A stretch of 64,000 nt of DNA, taken from the NCBI GenBank assembly GCA_030272155.1, contig CP126202.1, positions 682,001 through 746,000 on the forward strand. Direction: 5' to 3'. Origin of the DNA: Tetradesmus obliquus (taxonomy: Eukaryota; Chlorophyta; Chlorophyceae; Sphaeropleales; Scenedesmaceae). Made by a program: the position numbers and the translations under genes. This document shows positions 30,318 to 42,500 of the stretch, in pieces (the stretch's first letter is position 1; every line of letters begins with the position of its first letter). The notes under the pieces are model-generated. The model made no database searches, had not been told where the DNA came from, and saw only the letters and a list, made by a program, of their open reading frames with translations.

Positions 30318-32655
30318 CTCAGCACTGTGTGCTTACATGATGTCCCTGGTGGGTGGGTGCTGCAGGAGTTTTGCTGGGACCTAAAAGCTAAGATGATGTG
30401 CACTGGCCTGCTATTTTGTAACAAATCAATGAACACAAGGCCTTTGCGCTGCATGCTTACATCATGTGTATGATGCATGTGCCCTGCAGGAGTTCAGCTG
30501 GGACTTGAAAGCTAAGATGATGGGCAAGAAAGCACTGGACGCTGCTCAGGTTGGTGAAGCTGTGTGGGTTGTTCAAAATTCAACAGCAAGCATCAGCAGC
30601 AGATGACGACAGGTCAGCTTTGAGTTAGCCAAGCCTCTAAGTGCACAAAGAACAGCAGCTGTTGCAGCGGCAGCAGTAGCAGCAGGGTGGTTAAAGCAGC
30701 ACTCGTTCTTGCCGAGGTTTGTTGATGCGTTGGTGGCGGTGAGATGCGGCTGCTCACCTACTCAAAACAGATGCAGCTACACGGCCAGCTCATCTTGCAG
30801 CAGTTCATACCGTGCGCTGCCCTGAAACACCCTGCCCTGACGCTGTGCTACCTTGGCTTTATATGTATCATGCAGGTGCTGATCGAAGAGCTGCAGCTGC
30901 ACGGCCAGCTCAGCGCGCAGCAGTCTCTGCAACTCTTAAAAACCTAACATTGTGCTTACAACTTTTCATGCTGCACTGCAGGTGTTGATTGATGAGCTGC
31001 AGCTGCACGGCCAGCTCAGCAGCCCCTTCTGTGTGCTGCCTTGAACTAACATGCACTGCCTGTTGCTGCGCTGTACTGCAACTTTCACGCTGTACTGCAA
31101 CTTCGTTGCTGCACTGCAGGTGCTGATTGATGAGCTGCAGCTGCATGGCCAGCTCAGTGCGCAGCAGTTCCTGCAACTCTCAATAGCCTAATGTTGTGCT
31201 TCAACATTTTTTATGCTGCACTGCAGGTGTTGATTGATGAGCTGCAGCTGCACAGCCAGCTCAGCGCGCAGCAGTTTTTGGCGCATTCCCCGTCGAAGTC
31301 TCAGCATGTTACAGGCCTCAGCGATGCGGGTGCTGCGCTGCGCTGCAGGTGCTTATCGATGAGCTGCAGTTGCATGGCCAGCTCAGCGCCCAGCAGTTCC
31401 TGCAGCAGCGCGAGGAGATCCTGGACAAACTCTTCCCCACCAGCCCGCTGCTGCCAGGTGAGCCCGGTCAAACTTGGTCAAACCTTGGTCAAACCTTGGT
31501 CAAACGGCTGTGGCGGCAGCGTGCTAGGCAACGCAGAGCAGCAGCAGGAGAAGCAGGTTTTTGTCAGCCCCGGCGTGGCTACAGTCACCAGCAGCTGGTG
31601 TGGCTGATACCAAAGCACATCAGCAGCAGCAACAGCATTGCTTTGCAGCAGCAGCAGCAGCATGTTGGTGTTCAGCCTGTTTGGCAACTGCTGTAGCAGA
31701 GCAAGTGCAAGTGCCAGTGATAGCAGCAGCGGCAGCACGCAATGCTGCGCGAGCAGCCCTGTTTGAAGATACAGCAAAAGCGATGCGTACATGCAGCTTA
31801 CTGGGTTCTCCCATTGAACACGCGTCTCTCACTGCTGCACTGCCGCAGGTGTTGAGCGGCTCATACGCCACCTGGTCACCAAGTGCCGATGGCAGTGACC
31901 ACATCTTTACAACGCCAGTCAACAATACCATAACACATAACAATGTCTGCCAAATGTACCTGCAGGTGTCGAGAAGTTGATACGCCACTTGCATGCGCAC
32001 CAAGTGCCGATGGCAGTGGCAACATCCTCACAACGCCAGTCACCAGTACGATAATATATGACGATGTCTGCCAAATGTGCTTGCAGGGGTTGAGAAGTTA
32101 ATACGCCACCTGCATGCACACCAAGTGCCGATGGCAGTGGCAACTTCCTCACACAAGCGCCACTTTGACGTGAAGACGCAGCAGCACGGTCAACTGTTTG
32201 ACCTGTTTGACCACATTATAACAGGAGACCAGGTCACACAGGTGGGTTTCAAATCAGTCCTGTTACTGCTGTGCAGGGCAAGCCTGACCCGCAGATCTTT
32301 CTGCAAGCAGCATCATGGTGCGTTACTGCAAACTATACAGTTCTGCTGCTGCTGCTACTGCTGTTGCTGCTGCTGCTGCAATGTGTGTGCGCTGCAGGGC
32401 AAGCCTGACCCGCAGATCTTCCTGCAAGCAGCAGCCGGCTTCAAGCAGCAACCCACCAGCCCAGCTCACTGCCTGGTGTTTGAAGATGCTCCCACTGGTG
32501 TGCAAGCTGGCGTTGCTGCTGGCATGAATGTTGTCATGGTGCCTGATGCTAATTTGGATAAGAGCCACATTGAGGGGTTAGGGGCTGCTGCTGTGTTGGG
32601 CAGCTTGGAGCAGTTTGTGCCTGAGCACTGGGGACTGCCAGCATACAGCAGCTAG
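29902..32655 (+). CDS. HAD-superfamily phosphatase, GS1/PUDP type
   Basis: Six exons join in phase to give 230 aa, the usual size of this family: 29902-29940, 30138-30209, 30490-30549, 31349-31457, 32087-32241 and 32398-32655. Motif [15 protein letters not shown] is split by the first intron after FDM. Next come the cap ([20 protein letters not shown]), motif II (VATSS), motif III lysine (GKPDPQIF) and motif IV ([19 protein letters not shown]). Relatives include pseudouridine-5'-phosphatase, yeast and plant glycerol-3-phosphatases and GS1-like proteins, so the substrate is a small phosphate ester I cannot specify. There is no targeting peptide, so a cytosolic location is expected. Exons 3-6 each sit beside tandem copies of their own 5' ends. 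Confidence 0.92.
30219..30314 (+). repeat. (CAG)n/(CAC)n microsatellite in HAD intron 2
   Basis: Ten bases after the donor of exon 2: CAG repeats, then CAC/CAA, then about 20 more CAG. If the intron were retained it would encode a long poly-Gln. Confidence 0.85.
30361..30549 (+). repeat. Duplicated HAD exon 3 start
   Basis: CTGCAG plus bases for [10 protein letters not shown] appear at 30361-30400 and again at 30484-30520. The second copy is followed by the full exon and its donor. Confidence 0.8.
30765..31400 (+). repeat. Ladder of HAD exon 4 acceptor copies
   Basis: Bases for [15 protein letters not shown] behind a TGCAG acceptor occur at about 30873, 30981, 31119, 31226 and 31349, with a sixth degenerate copy near 30770. 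Only the 31349 copy continues into [14 protein letters not shown] and a donor. Spacings run 107-138 bp. Confidence 0.9.
31845..32135 (+). repeat. Three tandem copies of the HAD exon 5 start
   Basis: Acceptor plus bases resembling [17 protein letters not shown] at about 31850, 31966 and 32087. The first two are frame-altered. The third runs into the full exon. Confidence 0.85.
32272..32440 (+). repeat. Duplicated HAD exon 6 start
   Basis: GCAGGGCAAGCCTGACCC and the following bases occur at 32275 and 32395, separated by a CTG-rich run. The second is used by the final exon. Confidence 0.85.
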
Positions 32656-32694
32656 CAGCAGCAGCACTGAGCAGCAGCAGCAAGCTTGTGTAGG

Positions 32695-32699
32695 TGTAA
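32695..32699 (+). terminator. Probable TGTAA poly(A) signal of the HAD gene
   Basis: TGTAA, the usual green-algal polyadenylation signal, 40 bases after the stop codon. Confidence 0.45.
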
Positions 32700-33638
32700 T
32701 CGGCCCTAGTGTGAGTCTACTGCGCAGTGCTGGGCGGTACAGGGGTTGGCTGGCGCATTTGTATATCATGTTGTCTGTGCTGCTGCCGCAAATGCGCTGC
32801 TGGCAGCATTGCTGCTGCAACTTGCAGTGTTTGAAACATGTGCGCTGCTCCACCTTAGCAGTGCTGGCTAAGTGAAGCTGTGAACGTGCAGTTCCAGCTT
32901 GTATAGGCTCATTATGTGTCATGCTTAATTGTTGCTCCTGGTTGCAGCTTGCCTGCGGTCTTTCAGCATCTACATCGCAGTCCTGTTGATGGGCGTGCAG
33001 CTGTAGCCGACATGCATCCTCAGTGCCATGTTGCCCCGCTGCTCCCTAAAAAAAACCCACTATTGCTCTTGTAATCGTTGTTGTTCAGGCCATGTGAGTG
33101 TATGCAGGAGTACCAGTGGGTGTGCTGCGATCACGTGCGCACGCAGCACAGCCGAGCGCGGGAACGACTGCTCAGCAATCGTTAGTAATGCCAAGAAAAA
33201 GCTTTTCCTGCTTGCAGATACTCATTCAATGCTTACTGGCACTGAATGTCAAGAGCAACACATTGACAGGCCGACGTGTGCTGAGTGGGCAGGGTCTGTC
33301 AGACGAGACATCGGTCCAACTACATGAGGCATTGGTATGGAGGTTGATCTGCCTATATCCCCCACACAAAAGCACTTTGCAATATTTTACAAGTTTAACA
33401 GCAGCTATTGCTGGCATACGGACTTGCGTGCAACTAAACGGTGGCTGCCTGCCGTCCACCTGCCTGGCATATCTTACACAACCTTGTGCAGCCACGCAGT
33501 CACGCTCCTACTGTTGATCCAGACGATCAACATTGTGTGAGACGTGACTACGTCTCCCATACGCATTTTTGAGGAAGGTCGCACGCTGGATCGGCCAGTG
33601 CTTCAACCCAATACGTAGACAGATCAGCATTGTATAGG
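32700..33638. other. Intergenic stretch before the alpha-glucosidase gene
   Basis: No protein family or RNA gene recognised. It should contain the alpha-glucosidase promoter; no TATA box is obvious. Confidence 0.35.
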
Positions 33639-35253
33639 ATGAGTAAACAACCGAGAATTATATTGCTGCTGGCGCTCTGTGCCACGGCTGTGGCAGGTGG
33701 GCGGGAACAAGAAGCAGCAAGTCGACCCTGCAGCAATCGCTGCCAAACTGTTTCATAATGAATGAATCATGCCGTTCAATATTATGACTGCTCTTCGACA
33801 TGTGCGTGTTGCTGCTGCAGGCACCGCAGCAGACGCCGTCCAATGGAGCAGCTACACGGTCGACCACAGCCAATCGATTGCAGGTGCGACGCAAAACGAT
33901 ATGTCGTAGCTCTTCACATCATATTGTGCCTGCAGGACGCCCCCAGCAGCTGCAATAGCTTCAGCAGCCACGTCAACTAACTTGGTGGTTGGTGCTGCGC
34001 TGTGCTGTGCTGCACCTGCTGCTGCAGGTGGCCTGGCCTACACAACACAAGTCAGCCTCAGCAGCGATGCTTTGCAGGAATATGGACCCAGCTTTCAGCA
34101 GCTGTCTGTGCAGGTCACACCAGAGACAGCACAGCGGCTGCATGTCAGGGTTGCTCCTGTGGGGCAGCAGCGCTGGGAGGTGCCTGAAAGCCTTGTGCCA
34201 AGGTGAGGCCACATTGAGCTGCCTGATGGCATCGTAAGAATGAGTTTTTAGCATCCGGTCCTGCAGAGTTTGAAGATTCAGCAGCAGTCAGCACATGCAT
34301 GGCACTTGCTGACCAGTAACCCTTGGTCTCAGGCGATCACAACACGTCAGCAGCAGCTGGCTGACACGTGGCACATGGCATGTTGGTGTGTCTGGTACCT
34401 CGTGCATCTGCAGCTACGCAGTGCACAACAGGGCTGAGTTTTGTTGACGCATATTCCAGCTGATAATTTGTATGTAAAGGTCAGGGCAACTGAGGATGGC
34501 TTGGCTTGAGCAGCAAGCAACTGAGCAATGGTGTGCTGGACATGTTGCGTGTCTGACAGTCTGGCTGTCTCGCAACGTTCGTCCACACAAGCCGGGCGCT
34601 GAAGTTTGGTCGACGCAGCAAGCAGCTGAGCTAGGACATGCTGCAGCCAATAGCCTGGCTGACACATCTGTGGAAACCTTCCAATGCAGGCCAGGTGCTG
34701 AAGCCAGCCTGAGCAGCGAGCAGCTGTCATACGATGTTTTAGAACTATTTCAGAAGTCGGAGGCCACCCATTTGCGCTGCTGAAGTCAACATCTGACTGA
34801 CTGACGGTGCACATGTGTCTGATGCATCGCAGGCCGGGCGCTGAAGCCAGCCTCAGCAGCGAGCAGCTGAGCTACGATGTGCTGGACCTAGCGGAGGGCC
34901 ACCCTTTTGCGCTGCATGTCATCCGCAAGGCTGACGGCGCCAACATCTTTGACACCAGGGGACACAGGTGAGTCTTGGTTGATGCTGCTTGCTGCGACGA
35001 GTGGCAAAGGCAACTGCATATCAAGTGCATTGAGGTGCAAAGGAAACAGGGGATGCGCGAAGGGCCCATGTAAACCCTTACCACCACTACCGCGTGATGA
35101 TGTTACAGCTGATGATGCTGGTGACAACTGACATTCTGGCAGGCTTGGCATGAAGAAGCTACTGCTACATGTCAGGCCGTGAAGGGTGGCAGCAGTGTCG
35201 CTGCAGTAACAGCCGCAAGCCAGCCGTAGTGGGTTGACGGGTTACGTCGCACA

Positions 35254-35325
<72 letters not shown>

Positions 35326-37137
35326 GCTGCCGCCGCAGGTTCCTGTTCAAGGATCAGTACATCGAGCTCACCACAGCCCTGCCAGCAGATGCTGACGTGT
35401 ACGGCCTGGGCGAATTCACAAACCCCAAAGGCCTCATGCTGCCACGTGACGGAACAAAACTGGCACTTTGGGCCCGTGACATCAGCTGCGCAAATGAATA
35501 TGCGAATCTGTACGGCAGTCATCCGTTATACATTCAGACAAATGCGGACGGCAGCTCGCACGGCGTGCTGCTGCTGAACAGCAACGGCATGGATGTGTCG
35601 GCAAATGCGACGGCGCTGACTTTCAAGTGAGTAGCATTCCGCAGTGACGGCGGCTGAGCTAGTATGAACCAGCTGTCATGGTGGCAGTCTAATAGTGTCT
35701 GCGTGACTGGCGTGCAAGCTGTTGCAGCAACAGCTGAGTGAATAGCAGTGAAGCACAGCTGTTTCATGACAGATTGGCAGCTGGCATGGATGTGTCGGCG
35801 AATGCCACGGCTCTGACGCTCAAGTGAGCAGCAGCACAGTGGCGGCGGCTGGTGGTTTGCTGGCAGTTGCAGCAGCGGCACACATCAGCGAAAAATGCAT
35901 AGATGGTGCTGTCCAGCTGGCATGGCAGCAGTGGCGCTGTGCATGATCATATGAAATGTGTCAGCTGGTGTCTGTCAGCCAACAGCAGGACCACTGCGAG
36001 CAGGTTGCGGCGGCTGAAGCAATTGCTGCACTGCGGCGGCTGACAGCTGCTGTTGACTAGCAGTGTTGGCATCGCCTGTGCATGGGATGGATCTGATGCT
36101 GCGGCTGCTGCTGCTGCTGCAGGGTGATTGGAGAGCTGGTTGAGTTGTATTTTTTACCGGCCCCATCACTGAGGAGGTGGTCAGGCAGTAATGTACAGTT
36201 GCAAATGCACGAACATAACCATCTTAACATATCTGTTCTGCTGCTGCTGGTGCTGCTGTTGATCACAACAGGGTGATTGGAGGGCTGGTTGACCTGTACT
36301 TCTTCACCGGACCCACCCCTGAGGAGGTGGTGAGGCAGTACTGCCAGCATAATAAATAAGAAACACACTGCTGCTGCTGCTGCTGCTGCAGGGTGATTGG
36401 AGGGCTAGTTGACTTGTACTTTTTCACCGGCCCCACCCCTGAGGAGGTGGTGAGGCAGTACCATGCAGTGATTGGACGGCCTGCGCTGCCACCCTACTGG
36501 TCACTGGGCCTGCACCAGAGCAAGTGGTGAGCAGTGTGGACAGTTTTCAGATTTGTTTGGTGAATCTCAGCAGCTTCGTGAGTCATGTGATTGTGGGTGG
36601 TCATTGAGCAGCCTGTGGCGCCATCATACTGGCCCCTGGGCTGAACCACAACAGTTAATAGCAGCAGGAGCGCTGCCAAAATGTATCGCAGATGCTCGAT
36701 GTGAGGTGCTAAACCAGTACCCCTGGGTGATCAGCGCGGCGCTTTGCAGCAAGCAATGTGCAAGGTTACAGCATTGCTGCTGGGACATGAAACCTTAGCA
36801 AAGCATTTCTGACAAGATCATGCACCAGCACATGTTGGCCTGATGCTGAGTGTTGCAGTGCTCGCTTCCCTACTACTGCTGCTGCTGCCACCGCCGCTGC
36901 TGCTGCTGCTGCTGCTGCTGCTGCCGTCATCACTGCCAGGGGTTACTCCAACCTGGAGTACATGCAGGAGGTGGTGGCCAACTACAGCGCAGCAGGGCTG
37001 CCTCTGGAGACCATCTGGTCAGGTGTGTGGGCTGCGAAATTGAACTTTCAATGTTTGAGTGTGTTGTTTGCTGGCAGTGGTGGCCAACTACAGCGCTGCA
37101 GGCCTGCCCCTGGAGACCACCTGGTCAGGTGTGCATT

Positions 37138-37216
<79 letters not shown>

Positions 37217-38543
37217 GCAGCAGCAGCGGCAGCAGCTTCAGCGGCGCTTGGCACCTGCTGAAGTCTGGTTTGGAGAGGCGGCGCCAGCAGCGGCAGCAGC
37301 AGCGGCAGCAGCAGGCCTGTTTCTAGAAGCATTGTGCTTTCGCATGCCAAGCGGGATCAGCCACTGCAACTTCCTCATCCCTTAAATCAAGCCTGAACAT
37401 GCTTGCCTAATTGCTGTCCTCGCTTTTGCCGTCTGCACTGCTGTCCTGCAGACATTGATTACATGCACAACCGCTTCCGCAACGCCGAGTTCGACCCGCA
37501 CCGCTACCCGGTGCATGCAATGAGCAGCTTTGTAGAAGGCCTGAACAGCAAGGGGCAGCACTGGGTGCCCATTTTGGATGCTGGCGTGGCTGTTAGTAAC
37601 GGTTACTCAGCGTACGAGGAGGGCGGCAAAGACAACATCTGGATCCGGGACCACTCTGGCGAGGAGACGTTTGTGGGACAGGTGAGGGTGGGCGTAGCGG
37701 CTGGAGACAGCACGGCGGCTGATGTTGCTTTGGGCAACATCTGTCATTTTTGTCATTTTTGTCTAGGATGTAACTGTTTAGCAGCTTTATGGAAGGCCTC
37801 AATGCCAAGGGGCAGCACTGGGTGCCCATCTTGGATGCTGGCGTGGTTCCTGCCATGGCAGTGGGCGGCATGCCCAGCAGGCCTGCATTAGACAGCATGC
37901 TGCGGCCATGCATGATGTAGCAGCAGCTGTTAGTAACGGTTATTCCGCGTACGAGGAGGGCAGCAAAGATAACGTCTGGATACGGGACCACAGCGGCGAG
38001 GAAACCTTTGTGGGACAGGTGAGGGCGGGAGTAGCGGCGGGACACAGCACGGCGGTTGATGTTGCTTTGGGCTTTTAACTAGACAAATTGTCTAAAGTGC
38101 AATGGTTTAGTGCTGAGCAGCTTTGTAGAAGGCCTGAACAGCAAGGGGCAGCACTGGGTGCCCATTCTGGATGCTGGCGTGGCTGTTAGTAACGGTTACT
38201 CGGCATACGAGGAGGGCGGCAAAGACAACATTGGATCAGGGACCACTCTGGTGAAGAGACCTTTGTGGGACAGGTGAGGGCGTCACACAGCACATAATCA
38301 GCGGCCCACTGCTTATTCAGCACACTAGCAGGCGTTACCTGGCCTGGCCAGATTCATGGAGTACATGATATCATCAGCAGCAGGGCTGTTCCTTCTCCAT
38401 CCACTTCACTAATGCTGCTACATCATGCTACTGCTTCAGGTATGGCTGGGCCCTGCTGTGTTTCCAGACTACATGCCAGCGCCAGGCGGGGGACCCTGGC
38501 TGCAAGATAACATCAAGCTTTTCATCAATTTAATAATATGCTG

Positions 38544-38598
<55 letters not shown>

Positions 38599-39496
38599 AG
38601 GTGTGGCCGGGCCCTGCGGTGTTCCCAGATTACATGTCAGCACCAGGGGTGGCCCCCTGGCTGCAGAAGAAGATCCAGCGCTTCCACGCACAGGTGCCCT
38701 GGAGTGGTCTGTGGCTGGACATGAACGAGGCCAGGTGAGTACATTTGAAACGAGACTCACATGTCACATTTGAAGCATAAGCAACAAGGTGACAGTTTGA
38801 GTAGAATGTCCGTGCACGTGCACAGATGCCCTGGAGCGGGCTGTGGCTGGACATAAACGAGCCAGATAGTGTCAATTCTGGAGTTTTACTTTTGGAAAAG
38901 ACGTACAACAACAGTCATATGTTCTAAGCTTGCAGAAATCTGTTGACAAAGGGCAGATGACAGGAGTTGCAGCCCACACAGCTGCAAATGAGTTGGCGAA
39001 GGGTTTACAACATGTTGCTTGTCTGCTGTTGGCCTGACGTGCCTGCCGTGCTTTTTGTGCCCTGCCTTTGCGCCCTACAGCAACTTTTGCAGCGGCATGA
39101 ACTGCAAGCCTGACGTGGCAGTGGCCTCCAACATGCACTGTGAGTGGGTCACGGGGTTATGCGGGGCAAGATTGTGACTACGAGTTTCACAGGAACAGCA
39201 GCAGCAGCAGCAGCAGCGGCGATGGCTGTGATCATCAGCAGGTTCATTTTGCTGATGTTGCACGAGCAGCAGTAGCTGCAGCATACTATGCAGCCGCACG
39301 TCTTTGGTTCATCGGCGCATGTGGCGCTGCAGTAAGTGGTTCTTCTATGTGTTATCATAGGTAGTCATTGATATACATATGCCGTGCTGTCTGCTGGCTG
39401 CAGGGCTGGACATGCAAGTGCCCAAGGACGGCAACATCAGCGGTGAGCAGCAGCAGCAGCAGCAGCAGCTGTGACAGCATCTGCAAGCGTGGCAAC

Positions 39497-39544
<48 letters not shown>

Positions 39545-42500
39545 TGCTACTCTGGGATCAGCTGAAGGGACAGCAGCAGCTGCAGCAGACTTCAGTGTTT
39601 GTTGCCACACCGCAGCCTGCGGCATAATATTCAGCAGCTGTATGGCACAGCACAAAGGCGCCAGCAGCAGAAGCTCACATCGCATGGCTCTGGTAGCCAT
39701 AACAACTGTGTTCGGCTTCAGGACAACCTCGGACGACAGCAGCAGCAGTCACACAAGTGAAGATAACCAAGAAAGCCCACACCAGCAAGTCAGGGCCTCA
39801 GTTGTTGTACCAGCACGCATGTGCAACAAGATGAACACTTCAACTGACGTCATGCTGCTGCTGCTTTTGAAACTGCAGTGCTGTACAAGATGCTGTCAAC
39901 ATGCGTGATGAAGTGCGAGCAGCCGGAGCCTTCAAACAGCCTGGCTTTCCCACCATATCAAATTCAAAATTACAAGGGCCCCGGGCAGCCGCGTGAGGCG
40001 CCGCTCAGCAGCAATGCGATCTCGCCGACCGCGAAGCACGCCGACGGATCGCTCGAGTACGACGCGCACAACTTGTACGGCGCTGCGATGGCGAAGTCGC
40101 ACTACGAAGCTGCTGTGGAAGTCACCGGAAAGAGGCCGTTCCTGGTGTCGAGGTGAGTGAGAGGGTGTGCCAAGTAGGTGCATGCTCAACCCTGGACAAA
40201 AGCTGCAGCCGCAGCAACAGCATGAGATACCAATTAAATCGCATTTCTTACAGTTGTTTTGCTGCTGCTGCGGTTGATGGCACTGCATGCTGCAGGTCCA
40301 CCTTTCCTGGCGCCGGCCGCTACACTGCGCACTGGACTGGTGACAACGCAGGCAACTGGGAGAACCTGTTCTACAGCATCGCAGGTGAGCAATAGGAAAT
40401 TCAGACGCAGCTGTGTTGTGACTGGTATGTGACGGGTTATTTCCTGCAGGAGTCATTGACAGCAATATCTGGGGCATGCCCATGGTGGGTGTGGACATTC
40501 TGGCTTCATCGACACAATACTTTGACATCAATGATCAGCAGAAATCACTCACAAGTGACCGGCATGTAACTTTTACTTTCTGCATTGTTATTAACAGCAA
40601 CATCTGGGGCATGCCCAGGTTTGGCGCGGCCATTGGTGGCTTCAGACGCCACGCTTCGACAATTCCTAACGAGTGACGTGTGACCGTCATGTAAATGTAA
40701 TTTTTCTGCAGGCGTCATCAACAGCAACATTTGGGGCATGCCCATGGTTGGCGCAGACATCTGCGGCTTCATTGATGCCACCCAGGATGGAGATCCTTGG
40801 CTGAATGAGAACAGGCTGCCGGATGCTGAGTACGAGGAGCTGTGCAACAGGTGAGACACTGGATGGATACAATACAGTTCATCCTAACACTAACAGCTGC
40901 ATCAGGCACCAGCCCAGCTAGTCACTACTCCGCTGTAATCGTGACAGTAGCCATTATACATCTCTTGCTGGTGCAAATATGTCAAGCATTGTAAAGCTGT
41001 GTACATGTTACCATCGCTACTTCACCTTTGAACTGATGTCCTGCAGGTGGGCCCAGGCGGGCGCCTTCTACACGTTCAGCCGCAACCACATGGGCTATCC
41101 GGCACGCCACCACGAGTTCTACAGGTGCGGGCGTCAAAACCCCCAGCTCCGCACAGCACATAGTTTTTTTAGTCCAGGGTTTGCAGCGCTGATGGTTTGG
41201 TGTTGGTGTCGGCTGTTGGTGTATCCAGCACAATACATATCCTTTGCCGAGCTCAGCACCGCAGGTCACACCACATCCACCGCAGGTCACACCACATCCA
41301 CCGCAGGTCACACCACATCCACCGCAGGTCACACCACATCCACCGCAGGTCACACCACATCCACCGCAGGTCACACCACATCCACCGCAGGTCACACCAC
41401 ATCCACCGCAGGTCACACCACATCCACCGCAGGTCACACCACATCCACCGCAGGTCACACCACATCCACCGCAGGTCACACCACATCCAGCTCAGCACCG
41501 CAGGTCACACCACATCCACCGCAGGTCACACCACATCCAGCTCAGCACCGCAGGTCACACCACATCCACCGCAGGTCACACCACATCCACCGCAGGTCAC
41601 ACCACATCCACCGCAGGTCACACCACATCCACCGCAGGTCACACCACATCCACCGCAGGTCACACCACATCCACCGCAGGTCACACCACATCCACCGCAG
41701 GTCACACCACATCCACCGCAGGTCACACCACATCCAGCTCAGCACCGCAGGTCACACCACATCCAGCAGCTGCACATACATACACCTGTACACAATGTAA
41801 CATCACATTTCCAAACCTGTTCAATACCCTGCATTGATAATCGGACATGCCTCAACTGCTGCTGCGGCAAACAAACGCACACGCAGACACACGGCCTCCG
41901 CAGATGGCCATCAGTAGCAGCAGCAGCCGGCAACGCATATGGCCTGCTCCACCAACTGCTTACCCTCTCTCATTGTTGTGTGGCGCTGCAGGTGGCCCTC
42001 AGTAGCAGCAGCAGCAGGCAAAGCATATGGCCTGCGCTACCAGCTGCTCACCTACATCTACTCCTCACTCTTCCACTCATCACTTTTCTCCCTGATCTTT
42101 ACTCGTTTTGTGTGGTGTCCTGTGTGTTGCAGGTGGCCATCAGTTGCAGCAGCAGCTGGCAAAGCATACGGCCTGCGCTACCAGCTGCCCACTGACATCT
42201 ACTCCCCCTCTTCCCCTGCTCACTTTCTCCCTGATGTTCACTCTTTTTTGTGTGGTGTCTTGTGTGTTGCAGGTGGCCGTCAGTTGCAGCAGCTGCTGGC
42301 AAGGCATACGACCTGCGCTACCAGCTGCTCACCCACATCTACTCCTCACTCTTGCACTCCTCACTTTTTCCCTGATCTTACCCTTTTTGTGTGGTGCCTT
42401 GTGTGTTGCAGGTGGCCATCAGTAGCAGCAGCAGCCGGCAAGGCCTGTGGCCTGCGCTACCAGTTGCTCACCTACATCTACTCCTCTTGCTCCTCTTCCC

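Noticed and set aside
41263-41762. CRISPR-like regular array
   Set aside because: Head-to-tail 21-mers without unique spacers, in a eukaryotic intron: a minisatellite.
40979-42195. Long open frames through the 21-bp repeat (Pro/His/Thr-rich)
   Set aside because: They follow from a 21-bp period with no stop in the unit; the region lies in an intron of the alpha-glucosidase gene.
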